NCBI GenBank assembly: GCA_037367405.1
Contig: JAZKJV010000681.1
Span: 558,001 to 622,000 of the forward strand
Length of the DNA stretch: 64,000 nt
Direction: 5' to 3'
DNA from: Ottelia alismoides
Taxonomy: Eukaryota > Streptophyta > Magnoliopsida > Alismatales > Hydrocharitaceae
Shown: piece after piece, positions 36,239 through 46,312 of the stretch
Position numbering within the stretch: position 1 is the stretch's first letter
How the letters are laid out: every line of letters begins with the position of its first letter
The notes under the pieces: generated by a model
What the model was told of the DNA's origin: nothing
The model's input: the letters and a program-made list of their open reading frames with translations, nothing else
Databases searched by the model: none
Made by a program: the position numbers and the translations under genes

Positions 36239-38836
36239 TCACTTGCAGCCAAGAGTGAGCTCCAGATCCTCCATCCCGATCTCATGGACCCTCTCCCCCT
36301 CCCAAGCCATGACCCTCCCGCCCCCGAACTCGAAATCCCCATCGCCGCCGCCCATCCCCGCCAGCTTCCCCCATGCCGGCGGCGCCGTCACGAGGTTGAA
36401 CGTCGGGGACTGCGGTGCGGCCGGGTGGAAGCCTCCCCATCGGGCGGAGTCGTCGATGGTTGAGCCATCGGACTCGTCGCACTCGGGAATGGGCGCGGGG
36501 CGGCGTGCCGTGGGGCTCGAGGGGGCGGATGCCGCTGCTGCTGCTGCAGCGGCGAAGTCGAGGCGGGGGAGCTTCTTCGGGCGGTGTGTGGGGGAGGAGA
36601 GAGGCGGTGTTGCCGGAGCGCTGGAAGAGATGCGGAGGGGGGCGAGATGGCGCAGGAATGGGAGGAGGTAAGCGGCGGCGGCAGCGGAGTTGGGGGAAGG
36701 CGCGGCAGAGGTGGGCGTGCGGGAGGGGGAGGGGAAGGAGGAGGTGGCGGGGGAGGCGTTGTAGGACGGCGCTGGCGAGGGGAAGGCGGAGGAGAGCGGG
36801 CTCACGGGCGCCGAGGCGATGGCTTCCGGCGGCGGCAAGGGTGGGCGCTTCTGTCCCTGAGGATCGTCACAAAGGTTAAACAAATCATATATTACGTTTC
36901 CTCCTTATGAAATTAAAAAGAACAATAAAATTTTAAATTCTTATGTACTGATGCAGGAATAACAGCAACCAGCAACCAGAAAGAGGTATAATTGCAGTCT
37001 CTTCTATATATATGATCCGTCATTGCATTTGTTCTGATTTTTTGTATCGATTTAATCTATCCAAATATTTGTACCGAAGTTTCTGTTTTAATACTGTAGT
37101 TTTCAAGCTATTAGTAGCTATGCATATAATCTCATGAAACCATATTTGGCATGCTTATTACTAAAATAAACATATTAGAGTCGTGTGTATTGAGCACATG
37201 ACATCCATATTTAAGGATGTGAATATTGCAATACACATTTCAAGTATTTAGAAGTGGATAAGAATGCAGCAATGCTTCTTGTATTATATCTAACTGTCTA
37301 CATCATGGACACCTGTGCTTAGAGGATACATGAACTAATTGCAAATAAGACAAGATTAGGAGAAGACACGCACAGTTTTATGGTCTAATGGAGAGATGCA
37401 GTCTTCACAAGTTATTAGGGGATCTAGAATTACGTATCTACAAATACTTGCCAATTCTAATTACCCAAAAAATCATTATTATTTCCTGAGTAAATTATCC
37501 CATTTTTGTATGAGCAGATCATATTAGCAGATCCATCACACACTCAGAAGAAAGGAAGGAGTTGGGTAATAACACACTAGGAAGAACATAATTTAACAAT
37601 CCCAAGAGGAAGGCCAACACAGCCAACCCAAAAACCATCCCAGAAAAAAATCCATCAAATTATCAAATAGAAGATCACATGATATCTATGCTGGTAGCCA
37701 TCTTTCACAGCATAAACTTTCATTATTTGTCAAATTTACTCTATCTCTGAGATCCTGCTTGAGCTTTTATTTTCTTGAAGAATGGGACTTTATTCTCCAT
37801 AAGATCACTATTTTCTGGCATGTTTGTGGTTGTCGGAGATGAGCAGATCCTTTGCATAATAATAAAGTATTTACCACAAGCAAGGATTTCAGGAGCTTAC
37901 TGCAAGACATGTTTGTTAAAATCATGGAGCGTGTGCAATTTTTATAAGCAGTGATAGTGACAGGGAGTCATCAAAAATTCAAGTGGTGGTTATCATTATT
38001 GAGGGATAAGCCAATCAAAAAGGTTGAGAGAAGATAGCTGGAAAGGGAAGAACAATTATCTAAGTTGGAAAGCAGACATCCTTTTTGACTGTGAGAATCC
38101 TACGAAGAAAGAGACCACAAAAAAATATTGAAGTTCGATTATACTCCGTGAGAATATGAGTGCAAAATATGTACAAGAGAATCTCCAAGATGATGATCAT
38201 ATTAGAAAGATCTAAGCCTGCATATCAAAAGTGGAGAAAAAGGTTTTGAATACATCAGGCAACCAAAGCAGTCAAGATCGAGGTGGACAATAATAAGATC
38301 GAGGGTATGCCCTTTAATCTAGAAATTATGCATCAGAAGGTGCCGATCCATCTGTTTTGTCATGCAAAAGAGGGGGAAAACATAGATCTCAAACACTTTC
38401 TTGAGAATCATGCAAGAAAACTCACAAACATAAACATTTTCTAGGGAAATTCCATTAAATCTACATCAGAAAACAGACACAAAAGATGGGGAAAGCATAT
38501 AAATCATAAACATTAAAGCAGATCCAAGTCCAAGTACCAGTTGACCAGAGCAAAAAAGCAAGGGGGCAAGCAAGAGGATCCAAGATGGGAACTTTGGGCA
38601 GAGAGGAGTACCGATACCTTTCTGTAGGTAGTGCCGTCGTCCTCGACGGTCCATCCGGCCTCGGAGCAGAGGGCCTTGAGGACCTCGTTGTTGTCGCAGT
38701 GCTTGGGGAGCTTGTAGTTGCCGTAGGCCCTCAGCCCGGCGAAGATCTTGGCCGCTATGGCCCTCCTCTTCCTCTCCCTCCTCTTGTTGTTCTCCCTCTC
38801 CTTCCACGTCGGCTGCCTCCCTCCACCGGAGGTCAT
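36239..38836 (-). CDS. BZR1/BES1-family brassinosteroid transcription factor (2 exons)
   Basis: Two exons on the minus strand: 38836-38618 (73 codons) and 36856-36239 (205 codons plus TGA). The intron is phase 0 with GT (GTATCG) and AG (CCTCAG) ends, and the protein is 278 aa. The family binds BRRE/E-box promoters in the nucleus and mediates brassinosteroid responses; GSK3-type kinases phosphorylate and inhibit it. Residues 12-62 form the bHLH-like DNA-binding domain ([20 protein letters not shown], then [20 protein letters not shown]). Next come the Ser/Pro-rich region with many kinase-type sites ([37 protein letters not shown]), the PEST-like [13 protein letters not shown] (196-208), SPTFNLV, and the C-terminal [19 protein letters not shown] with an LxLxL EAR repression motif. 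The intron sits directly after DGTTYRK, the conserved position. Alanine runs (131-135, 175-182) and a GC-rich exon 2 are notable. It is somewhat shorter than Arabidopsis BZR1 and looks intact. Confidence 0.95.
36857..38617 (-). other. Intron 1 of the BZR1-like gene (1,761 bp)
   Basis: AT-rich intron with consensus ends on the minus strand. I see no open frame, transposon end or RNA gene in it. Its composition contrasts strongly with the GC-rich second exon. Confidence 0.9.
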
Positions 38837-39259
38837 CTTCTCGGAGAGGCAACGAACAAGGGGGGGTTCTGCTGTGTGTGGAGTCTGCACGGCAGGTTGG
38901 TGCTTCGTGACAGACCAGTCACGAGGATGGTACTGGGAGGGGGGGTGGGGGCGCTCTGCTTTACGGCAACTTGGGGTTCTTGGTTTAGATTCTCCTCTTT
39001 TTATGAGTTGGGGGGTAGGGATATAAGTAAACAATCACCCCCACTCCGAGGGCAGTGTCGTCCTTTCCCATCTTTTTTATTGGCCTCTTTTATTTTATTT
39101 TATTTATGAAATCTTCTGATCACGGAAAAGACCCAATCCAAGGTGTTCTAGTAGCGTAAGATCTTTACGTGGCCCTCCAGCGAGACATCCCGACCCTTCC
39201 TCCAGTGGTCTTAGTAATTGGATCAGGTAAAATAATCTTCATGCATCCGAAGAATCTAC
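38837..39259 (-). promoter_or_regulatory. 5' untranslated region and proximal promoter of BZR1-like gene
   Basis: This is upstream of the ATG at 38836 on the minus strand. Purine/pyrimidine-skewed sequence (38840-39010) looks like a 5' leader. Possible TATA-like words on the minus strand are CTTATATCC (39018-39026) and CATAAATAAAATA (about 39097-39109). I cannot choose between them. A Tourist-like MITE at 39260 limits the undisturbed promoter to roughly 420 bases. Confidence 0.45.
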
Positions 39260-39620
39260 GGGTGTGTTTGGATAGTGGGTTTAGGTGGGTTAAATTGGTT
39301 GCACGTAATCTATTTTTGGATTTTGGTGTTTGGATAAAGGTTTAAACAGTGGGTGGGTTAGAAGTGGGTTTATTGTGATATGATTGTATTGAAGTTTGAA
39401 AAAATGAGTAGTTATTGTGATGTGATTGTATTGGAGTTTGAAAAAGTGAGTAGAAGTAGAATAGTTTATAATTTTTATATGATACGATGGTATAGTATAT
39501 TGTTTTTTGATGGAATTGATGATGGTGAATTGATTTATTTATTTTTTAAAAAAGATAAAAAGTGGGGCCCACATATGAGTGAGAAAATATGAGGTAAGGG
39601 TCCTCAAGCCGAACGACACC
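39260..39620. mobile_element. Tourist/Harbinger-like MITE, copy 1
   Basis: A 361 bp element starting GGGTGTGTTTGGATAG and ending CCGAACGACACC, flanked by TAC on both sides (39257-39259, 39621-39623). It is related along its length to the copies at 42513 and (inverted) 57595, sharing GTGATATGATTGTATT and GTGGGGCCCACAT words. It does not encode protein. It lies about 420 bases upstream of the BZR1-like start codon. Confidence 0.8.
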
Positions 39621-39650
39621 TACCAGATTTTTTTTCCTCATCTCTTTTCA

Positions 39651-39925
39651 CTCAGTTAAGATAAGAGAGAATCACTTAAGACGGTTTGACTGTTTGCATA
39701 GGAGGTATATTGATTTACACATGATGTCAGATTTGAGATGTTGAGTCGATTAAGAGAAGACGAGGAAGTCGTAAGAAGTGTTAGAAGAAGATCATATGGA
39801 GAGATCTTGATTATTTAGATCTAAGTTCAAGAATGATCTAAAATAAAATTGAATGAAGGTAAATGATCAATATATCTGACCCTGCTTAAGGTAAGAGAAG
39901 TCTTTGCTTTGCTGTTGCGGTTTTT
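39651..39925 (+). mobile_element. 5'-truncated LINE fragment (3' end)
   Basis: Decayed 3' end of the same LINE family as 40560-41050. CACTTAAGACGGTTTGACTG matches the segment encoding LRWFGHLQRR, and the last part (GACCCTGCTTAAGG, then TTTGCTTTGCTGTTG) matches the LINE 3' tail. The word TTTTCACT occurs just before the left end and just after the right end and may be the target-site duplication, which would set the ends given here. Confidence 0.65.
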
Positions 39926-40545
39926 TTTCACTGGATCGTCAAAATCTACCCTTGTTCATCAACTGTGCTACAGAAGACTTTGTTGGCAATCTATTTGACC
40001 ATTTGAGTCCCAAATGAAGTGATATATATCTATCTTTGTACCTATGGGTTGGCCAGCGAATCATATGTCTTCAAAGAGAACAGCTCTGAAATCGCTGTCA
40101 TGGCGCCTCTTTTTGGGAAGAAGCCTTTTCTTTGACGTGTTGTCGTCCCTCTGCAGGCTAAAATTTACATCCTTGCGTGGTCCCTCAACGTTAATCTCAT
40201 GATTGAAATATTTTAACTGTCGTTCACATCGAATGGTGGGAATGGGAAGATGTGTTTACGATTTTTCAATCCCACACGAGTTACTTGCTTCACATATATG
40301 TGTACTTATATGGAGTGGGGTCATGATTCGTGTTCTTATTTCGCTACCTTTAATATTGATGATCTTGTAAATAGTACTTTCGCATGAAGCTTTATATTCC
40401 CATTTTCTTGCGGAAAATTTTATGATCTGAGCATTGGTTTCTATAGTAGAACTCTAGATTCTTGCCAGTTGACTTAGATTTGCATGTTTTTTTGGGGGAT
40501 CTAGAGAATTGTATCTAGAGATTTGCGTGGTTTTTTTGAGAAAGA
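39926..40545. other. Spacer, nothing recognised
   Basis: Ordinary AT-rich intergenic sequence without open frames or recognisable element ends. Confidence 0.4.
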
Positions 40546-40559
40546 AGTCGAGAAGTGGT

Positions 40560-41050
40560 CTGTGATAAGAAAATTCTTTTAAAACTTAAAGAAAAGTTTT
40601 ACAAAGTAGCCGTGAAACATGCTATGCTCTATGGATCTGAATGTTGGCATGTGAACCATAGACATGTGCAGAGAATAACTGTAGCAGAAATGAAAATGCT
40701 AAGGTGGATGTGCGGACACTCACGTAAAGATCGGATTCGAAATGATGCAATCAGAAAGAAAGTTGGTGTAGCTCCGATCGAGGATAAGATGCGAGAAAAC
40801 CGTTTAAGATGGTTTGGTCATTTGCAAAGAAGATCAATGGATGCACCAGATAGGAGATGCGAGTGTTGGGATGTTGAGCCGGCTAAGAGAGGGTGAGGAC
40901 GGTCCATGAAATGTTGGAAAAAGACTATACGAAGGGATATTAGTTTTTTAGATATAAGCTCAAGATTGATCCAAGATAGATCTGAATGAAGGCGAAGAAT
41001 CCATGTAATCGACCCTACTTAATTGTGGGAAAAGACTTTGTTGTTGTTGT
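40560..41050 (+). mobile_element. 5'-truncated LINE with 14 bp target-site duplication
   Basis: A 491 bp insertion of the 3' end of a plant LINE. An open frame (to about 40896) encodes the C-terminal end of ORF2: VAVKHAMLYGSECW, then VAEMKMLRWMCGHSRKDRIR, GVAPIEDKMRENRLRWFGHL and QRRSMDAPDRRCE. This tail follows the reverse transcriptase and is shared by RTE-like plant LINEs. The 3' end reads CGACCCTACTTAATTGTGGG and finishes in a (TTG)n tail. AGTCGAGAAGTGGT occurs at 40546-40559 and at 41051-41064, a perfect 14 bp duplication made by target-primed reverse transcription. The copy is 5'-truncated and dead. Confidence 0.94.
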
Positions 41051-41129
41051 AGTCGAGAAGTGGTGTCGATGAATTTTATTGGTCTCATCTCTGATTCTAA
41101 ATACCCGAGCCTTTACATATGATCTCTAA

Positions 41130-41256
41130 GGGTCTGTTTGGTTGCAGGGTTGGACAGGGTTGAGTTGGGCTGGATGAATAGTAATCTGTGAGGAGGAAGT
41201 ACCTTTGTAAATAGTAACCAGGGTTGGGCCAACCCTGCCCTAAGAAATCGAACAGT
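41130..41256. mobile_element. Short Tourist-like MITE
   Basis: A 127 bp candidate flanked by TAA (41127-41129 and 41257-41259). The left arm GGTTGCAGGGTTGG is inverted near the right end as CCAACCCTGCCC, and CTGTTTGG pairs with CGAACAG. The arms are imperfect and the outer bases GGGT have no counterpart on the right. Confidence 0.55.
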
Positions 41257-41854
41257 AAATGGTCAAAATGGATAGAAGATATTGACAAAGAGGACTCGTT
41301 TGAGCATTCAGACGACACACCATTGCAGGGACCAAAAAAGAGTTGCATCCACACGCTTTGGGTATCGTCTGCAACTTCGCCAACAAGCAAAACACAACCG
41401 TCCGATGGAATCTCCGGAATGGACGGCCAGGACCCGCTTACGACCAATGCACGCACCGTCACGGACCCCGCAGACGCGGACGGGGCGTCCGCACGGACCG
41501 CACGTGTGGAATTTCACACGTGTCGATCTGTGAAAGGTGAATTCTCCGGGGACCACTGCGCATCCCACGTGACGGTCTCCATCACGCGGTCGTAGCTGAA
41601 AGGATTGGAAGGGTGGAGCACTGGAGAGTGCACGTGAGGGTGGGGACCACTCGTTATTAGGGGGCGCGAAAGATAAGGACCTGGCGGATAATGATATCCA
41701 GATATTTTTTATTTTAGTCCAATTGTGGATATTAATCGAGGGGGTAAGGTCAAAGGGGAAAGGGAAAATGGTTTAAAAATACAGAGTTAGCCTTGGTATG
41801 GGTATATGCGCTCCATAACGGATATTACTATCCTACCCAAAACCTCCGTCCAAT
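41257..41854. other. GC-rich stretch with CACGTG boxes, unassigned
   Basis: GC-rich and CpG-rich sequence (41390-41680) with several ACGTG words: CACACGTG at about 41515, CCCACGTG at about 41567, GCACGTG near 41631. The short overlapping frames give no known protein. It could be a remnant of a promoter or CpG island, or the interior of a lost element. I cannot decide. Confidence 0.35.
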
Positions 41855-42413
41855 TAGGGTGGAGCATTGGGTCGGGCTGGCCCGAACCCGACCCTGACCC
41901 GACCCGCAAAAGCCCGGGCCCGGCCCGAACCCGATGTACAAATGGGCTGGGCCCGGGTCCTCATTTTTCAAAAACATTATACTCGGGCCGGGCCGGGACC
42001 GAACCCGAAGTACAAATGGGCCAGGCCCGGGCCCTCATATTTCAAAATATCATATTAGAACTAAACTAGGGGACACAGATTTATAGTCATAATACATCCA
42101 ATATTTCCTTCATCCATCAATAGTAATATTATATCGTAACAATACATCCAATATTCATGTGTTATGGATGAATTATATCCATAACAATAAATTGGAATCA
42201 AAGTACAACTTCATGGATCAAAATAAGTGCGGGTTGAGCCCGACCCGAGCTCGAGCCCGACCCGAGCCCGATCCTGCGGGCCTTGGGCCGGGCCCGGGTC
42301 CTTAGTTTGCTGAAAAAAGCGGGCCTCGACCCGGCCCAAAGCCCACGGAATATTGATGGGCTCGGACCGGGCTTTCCTGGGTTGGGCCGGGTCGAGCCCA
42401 ATGCTCCACCCTA
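41855..42413. mobile_element. hAT-type MITE with 8 bp TSD
   Basis: A 559 bp element beginning TAGGGTGGAGCATTGGG and ending in the inverted CCCAATGCTCCACCCTA. It is flanked by a perfect 8 bp duplication CGTCCAAT (41847-41854 and 42414-42421). The 8 bp duplication and TAGGG termini are diagnostic of the hAT superfamily. Subterminal regions are rich in GGGCCCGGGCC-type words in both orientations, so each arm can itself fold. The AT-rich centre carries no coding. Confidence 0.93.
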
Positions 42414-42512
42414 CGTCCAATTGCGAGAATGGGATGGGTAGATATTATCGTATGCTTACATTATATTATTTTAAATATGGATATATATATATATAAGGAT
42501 AGAGAATAATAA

Positions 42513-42870
42513 GGGTGCATTTGGTTAGCGGGTTAAGACGGGTTAAATTGGTAGAGGGTGATCCGTTTTTGGTTTTTGTGTTTGGATAGATGGTTAAACT
42601 GGGGGTGGGTTAGAAGTGTGTTTGTTGTGATATGATTGTATTTGAGTTTGAAAATGTGAGTAGTTGTTGTGATGTTATTGTATTGAAGTTTGGAAAAATG
42701 AGTAGAGGTGGAGTAGTTTATAATTTTATATGATATGATGGTATAATATATTATTTTTTGATAGGATTGATGATGTAAAATTGATTTATTTAAATTTTCA
42801 AAAAGAGAAATGTGGGACCCACATGTGTGAGAGAGAGGGAGTGCGTCTGCAACTGCAACTGAACGACCCC
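42513..42870. mobile_element. Tourist/Harbinger-like MITE, copy 2
   Basis: A 358 bp element starting GGGTGCATTTGGTTAGCGGG and ending CTGAACGACCCC, with the TAA target duplication at 42510-42512 and 42871-42873. TAA/TTA duplications and these ends fit PIF/Harbinger MITEs. It is closely related to copy 1 (39260) in the same orientation. Confidence 0.87.
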
Positions 42871-42883
42871 TAATAGATATAAT

Positions 42884-43248
42884 GGGAAAATGGGGCTTGC
42901 CCCCTTAAGACTCCCCACTTTATTTTTCTCTTTTTTCTATTTTTTTTAAGCGAATCTATGGAAATTTATTATTATATCTCTAGATTATGTCATTCAAGTT
43001 TCATAAGAAAACATAGAGTCCTACAACTTTCATCTAGACAATCAATTTTAATGATAGCATAATTGTTGATATCGACCCCATCTGTATGGAGGCCGTAGGA
43101 GTCTCTATTTCGCATGAAATTTGAATGGCATAATCTAGGGATATAATGATGAAAATCTACAGAAATATTTTTCCAAAAAAATAAAAAACGGAGAAATTGA
43201 GGCTGGAAGAGCTAAGTTAGCTCCCCTCAAGGGACAACCCATTTTACC
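42884..43248. mobile_element. Foldback MITE
   Basis: A 365 bp stretch with long imperfect inverted arms. The left end GGGAAAATGGGGCTTG pairs with the right end CAACCCATTTTACC. Further in, ATATCTCTAGATTATG and CATTCAAGTTTCAT pair with CATAATCTAGGGATAT and ATGAAATTTGAATG. TAGATAT occurs close to both ends and may be part of a degraded target duplication. It lies ten bases from the MITE ending at 42870. Confidence 0.62.
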
Positions 43249-44431
43249 TTAGATATCATGATATGTATATATATATATATATAGAATTTTTTTAAAAAAT
43301 AAGATAAATATGATTTAATGATATATTTAGAGGGGTCTTCCAATGAGACGGGCCTTTCCTCAAATATAAAAAGTCACTATCAAATTTGTATATTGAGTAA
43401 CAATTTTGTAATATATAAACTGCACGTTGTAAAATAATGATGATCGTACTGTTTTGTAAAATATACTAACCATATTGTAAATAATATTTTTCCAATATAA
43501 TATTATTTTCATAAAATTTTCTTTATATATATTATGTTAATATTTATTATTAAATTTATGATTTAGAAAATGTAAAATAAATAGAAAAAATATCGGTGTG
43601 ACTTTCCATGCATCCATTAAAGCACCTTATTGGAGCTTTTTCCTATATATATCCATAAAAAAATTTAAAAGAGAGGGTAAATATGGGATCAGAATGGATA
43701 TTAGAAAATAACTTGTAAGGCTTAAATTTATATAAATATGGATTAATGGTCATATATAGGGAAAAAACTATAACGTTTTTTAATATGGTCATCGTAACAA
43801 GTATGGTTGCGTTGAATACCTATGTGTGGAATAACAAATACATTTATTTCATAATGGGATCATATATTATGTGATACAAATCTTATAAAAATCAGATTTG
43901 TCTTTAGATGCATGTTGATTAGGTGCCGGAAGCGAAATCAAGGCATGTAAGGAGCACAAATATGGGTGAGGGTGCGGCTGCGAAATCAATGCATATTAAA
44001 AGCACGAAAGAGAGTTTTTGTAAGATCCGGGCTTATGTACACGACCCGTTATCGATGAAAATTGACACTGATAACTTATTGAGTTTAAATTCAATGGACC
44101 CGCTAATAACGACTCAAAATGCATAAGCTCAAGTTATCGAGTAGTAATTCTCATGACTTATAACTCATGCCTGTCGTCAAAGGATGTAGCCTAGTTACGA
44201 GTTAACCTCTTAAATCCGTGTATCTTCACTTTTACGTGATTGATCGTGTTTGTGCTTTTGCTTTCGCGATTCGCAACATAACCAACCATTAAAAATGTTC
44301 TAGGTATTTGTGCCATTATTTTATGTTAATCAACCATATTTGCTCCTAAGATTGCTATTGATCATGGTACTGAAATAGCTTTAAAGACATGAGTTGGAAC
44401 CGAGCATGCGATGACCTTATTTTCCTAATAA
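43249..44431. other. AT-rich spacer, nothing firm
   Basis: AT-rich intergenic DNA with a (TA)n run at about 43261-43282. A 67-codon plus-strand frame at 43923-44126 contains an imperfect internal duplication (GCGAAATCAAGGCATGTAAG against GCGAAATCAATGCATATTAA) and has no recognisable product. Confidence 0.4.
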
Positions 44432-44539
44432 AGTTTTTTTAATAGTAGGCTCGATAATTTGTCAATCCAGAGTTTCTCCTTTGGGATTCAAATTCGAGTC
44501 CTTTAAGATACACACAATGCACTACCATCAGACCACTCC
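44432..44539 (-). mobile_element. tRNA-derived SINE remnant
   Basis: Read on the minus strand from 44539, GGAGTGGTCTGATGGTAGTG resembles a polymerase III A box. GACTCGAATTTGAATCC at 44484-44500 resembles the tRNA B box (GGTTCGAATCC). The roughly 35-base spacing and the following GGAG motif are like plant tRNA-derived SINEs. The 3' end is decayed (a short A run), and no target duplication is clear. Confidence 0.55.
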
Positions 44540-46157
44540 TTAGTTTCTTTTCCTGATAAAGTTACCTGATGTAAAATAAATGGGAATAATTTGAAGTTAT
44601 TTCCTCCTAGAGGGGTATGTACTTGATCAATAAAATAAAAGCATTGTCAGCACTTATCCTCGTGGCCTGAGATTAAAATGGCCGAGATAAGAAGACAATC
44701 ACCCTTTTTTTGGGTATTTTAAGGGTAGCGTGCACGGCAAGAGGTACTTTATTTAAAGCCAATCACTAATCTAATTCTAACTAATTAAATGGTAGGTTGT
44801 TGGGCCACCTGGATGGGAGAGTCATTAACAAAAAATGACATTAACAGTTGGCACAAATAGCCCCCACCATTGTTTCGAGTCCAGCTAAGGTGAGTGAAAT
44901 AGTGATTTCGTTAATGGCGTATCTAATTATGGTCTTAGATTTTTTTTAAATTCCCATTTCAAACTAGTTGGCATGTACCAGCTACAACTCTTATTCATGT
45001 TTTTCAGCAGCATCTGATCTGTGATGGATGACTATGATCATTTCCATAAAAAAAGATCCGTTGCACAGTTCAATTTTCATGTTATGGGGTGTACAGGTGT
45101 AAATAGACTGAACCTGAGCGAAGCTGTATTTTTTATGTTCAGTTCATTTATTTAATCGAGCTTAAACTGTGTTCATGTTCGATTCGTTTATTTTCAATTC
45201 GAATCTGAATCGAAGTTATTTTAAATCGAATTGAACCTAAGCAAATATTGAACTTGAGAATTCTCCAATAAGAGGGAGTTAAAAGATGAGAAGTGTGTGT
45301 AATTAGAATAAACAATCATTCGGTTTTTTTTAATCTAACTCATCTTCATCTTTTGAAAAAAAATAGATTAATATGGATTCGTCTTTGTAAAAAAGTATAA
45401 TTATAATATATATTTTATATCTGTTTAGATGAAGGTAATGAATAATGTGGAGATATACGATAAGTAAGGTTTATACTTGTTTGGTTGATTTGAGGATAAA
45501 GAATGAAAACGTACTAGACACATAGATGGTGAATGTTGAAACCACGATGTGACTATTTATTTTGGGATTTATATTAAGAAAAAACTTACTTATCCCATTA
45601 ATATCCAATTATCTCTAGACAAAGTTCACTTATCCTGAGAAAATCCACTTATCTCAAAATAAGGTCCACTTCTACGGATAAGGATTTGTAAATATGTATG
45701 TATGTGTATTTATCGAGCTTTTATTGAATCAAGCCTGAGCAAACCTATGATTTTTAGGTTCGCATTTATTTCCGAACCGAATCCGAATCAAACTTTTAGA
45801 GAGTCAGTCCTGAGCGAATATCGAACTTGAGAATATTCTGATATCCCTAATGGAGTGAGACCAATTTTTCATAGCTAAAATTCATAGTAAGAAAACAAGA
45901 GATCAAAGAATGATACACACAGATGAGTATCATCTTTTGTGAAAATCGATCGACAACATGCATACATCCCTCAACCTTGTCCAATTGAACTTTACATGTG
46001 CCTCCCTATAACTAGGGGCATTTTGCAAGTTTTGTATGTATCTTCATGTAACCCTAACCTGACAGCATAAATAGGCCCTTCAAGCAGTCATATATCGGTA
46101 CTTCAAAATATATACACAGGAATACGAAGAAAAAGTATGGTGTGAGAAAATGGAGTC
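44540..46157. repeat. Degenerate repeat-like spacer
   Basis: No gene. At about 45095-45260 and 45705-45840, two related stretches share CGAACTTGAGAAT, AATCGAGCTT-like and CCTGAGC words. They flank an unrelated block (45262-45700). This is the pattern of an AT-rich MITE-type element split by a later insertion. Ends and target duplications are not resolved. Confidence 0.4.
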
Positions 46158-46312
46158 TAGGGATGCAAACAAACAAATACATACATGTGTTACTATATCC
46201 TTATTTTTTTAAAATACGGATACGGAAACGGATATCTTACGAATATTGACAATCGCAAACCATATCCTCAAATATGGATACATATATGGAAACAGATAAT
46301 CATAATTCAGAT
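46158..46312 (+). repeat. Dispersed repeat with GGATACGG words, copy 1
   Basis: This stretch has a reverse-complement counterpart at 61311-61470. Both share TGTTACTATATCCTTAT-like sequence, ACGGATATCTTACG, TATTGACAATCGCAA and AATATGGATAC in the same order. The left end (GGGATGCAAAC preceded by TCTA) is reminiscent of hAT-derived MITEs. It is non-coding. Confidence 0.65.

Noticed and set aside
36243..36910. Long plus-strand open frames opposite BZR1-like exon 2
   Set aside because: They are antisense shadows of a GC-rich coding exon. The minus-strand frame carries the family motifs and correct splice sites.
38585..39109. 174-codon plus-strand frame over BZR1-like exon 1
   Set aside because: Antisense to the conserved DNA-binding domain, with no domain of its own.
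41224..41595. 123-codon plus-strand frame as a gene
   Set aside because: Several overlapping frames on both strands in a GC-rich island. No motif, and its start lies inside a candidate MITE.
43923..44126. 67-codon frame as a small gene
   Set aside because: No conserved motif. It contains an imperfect internal duplication and sits in AT-rich intergenic DNA.
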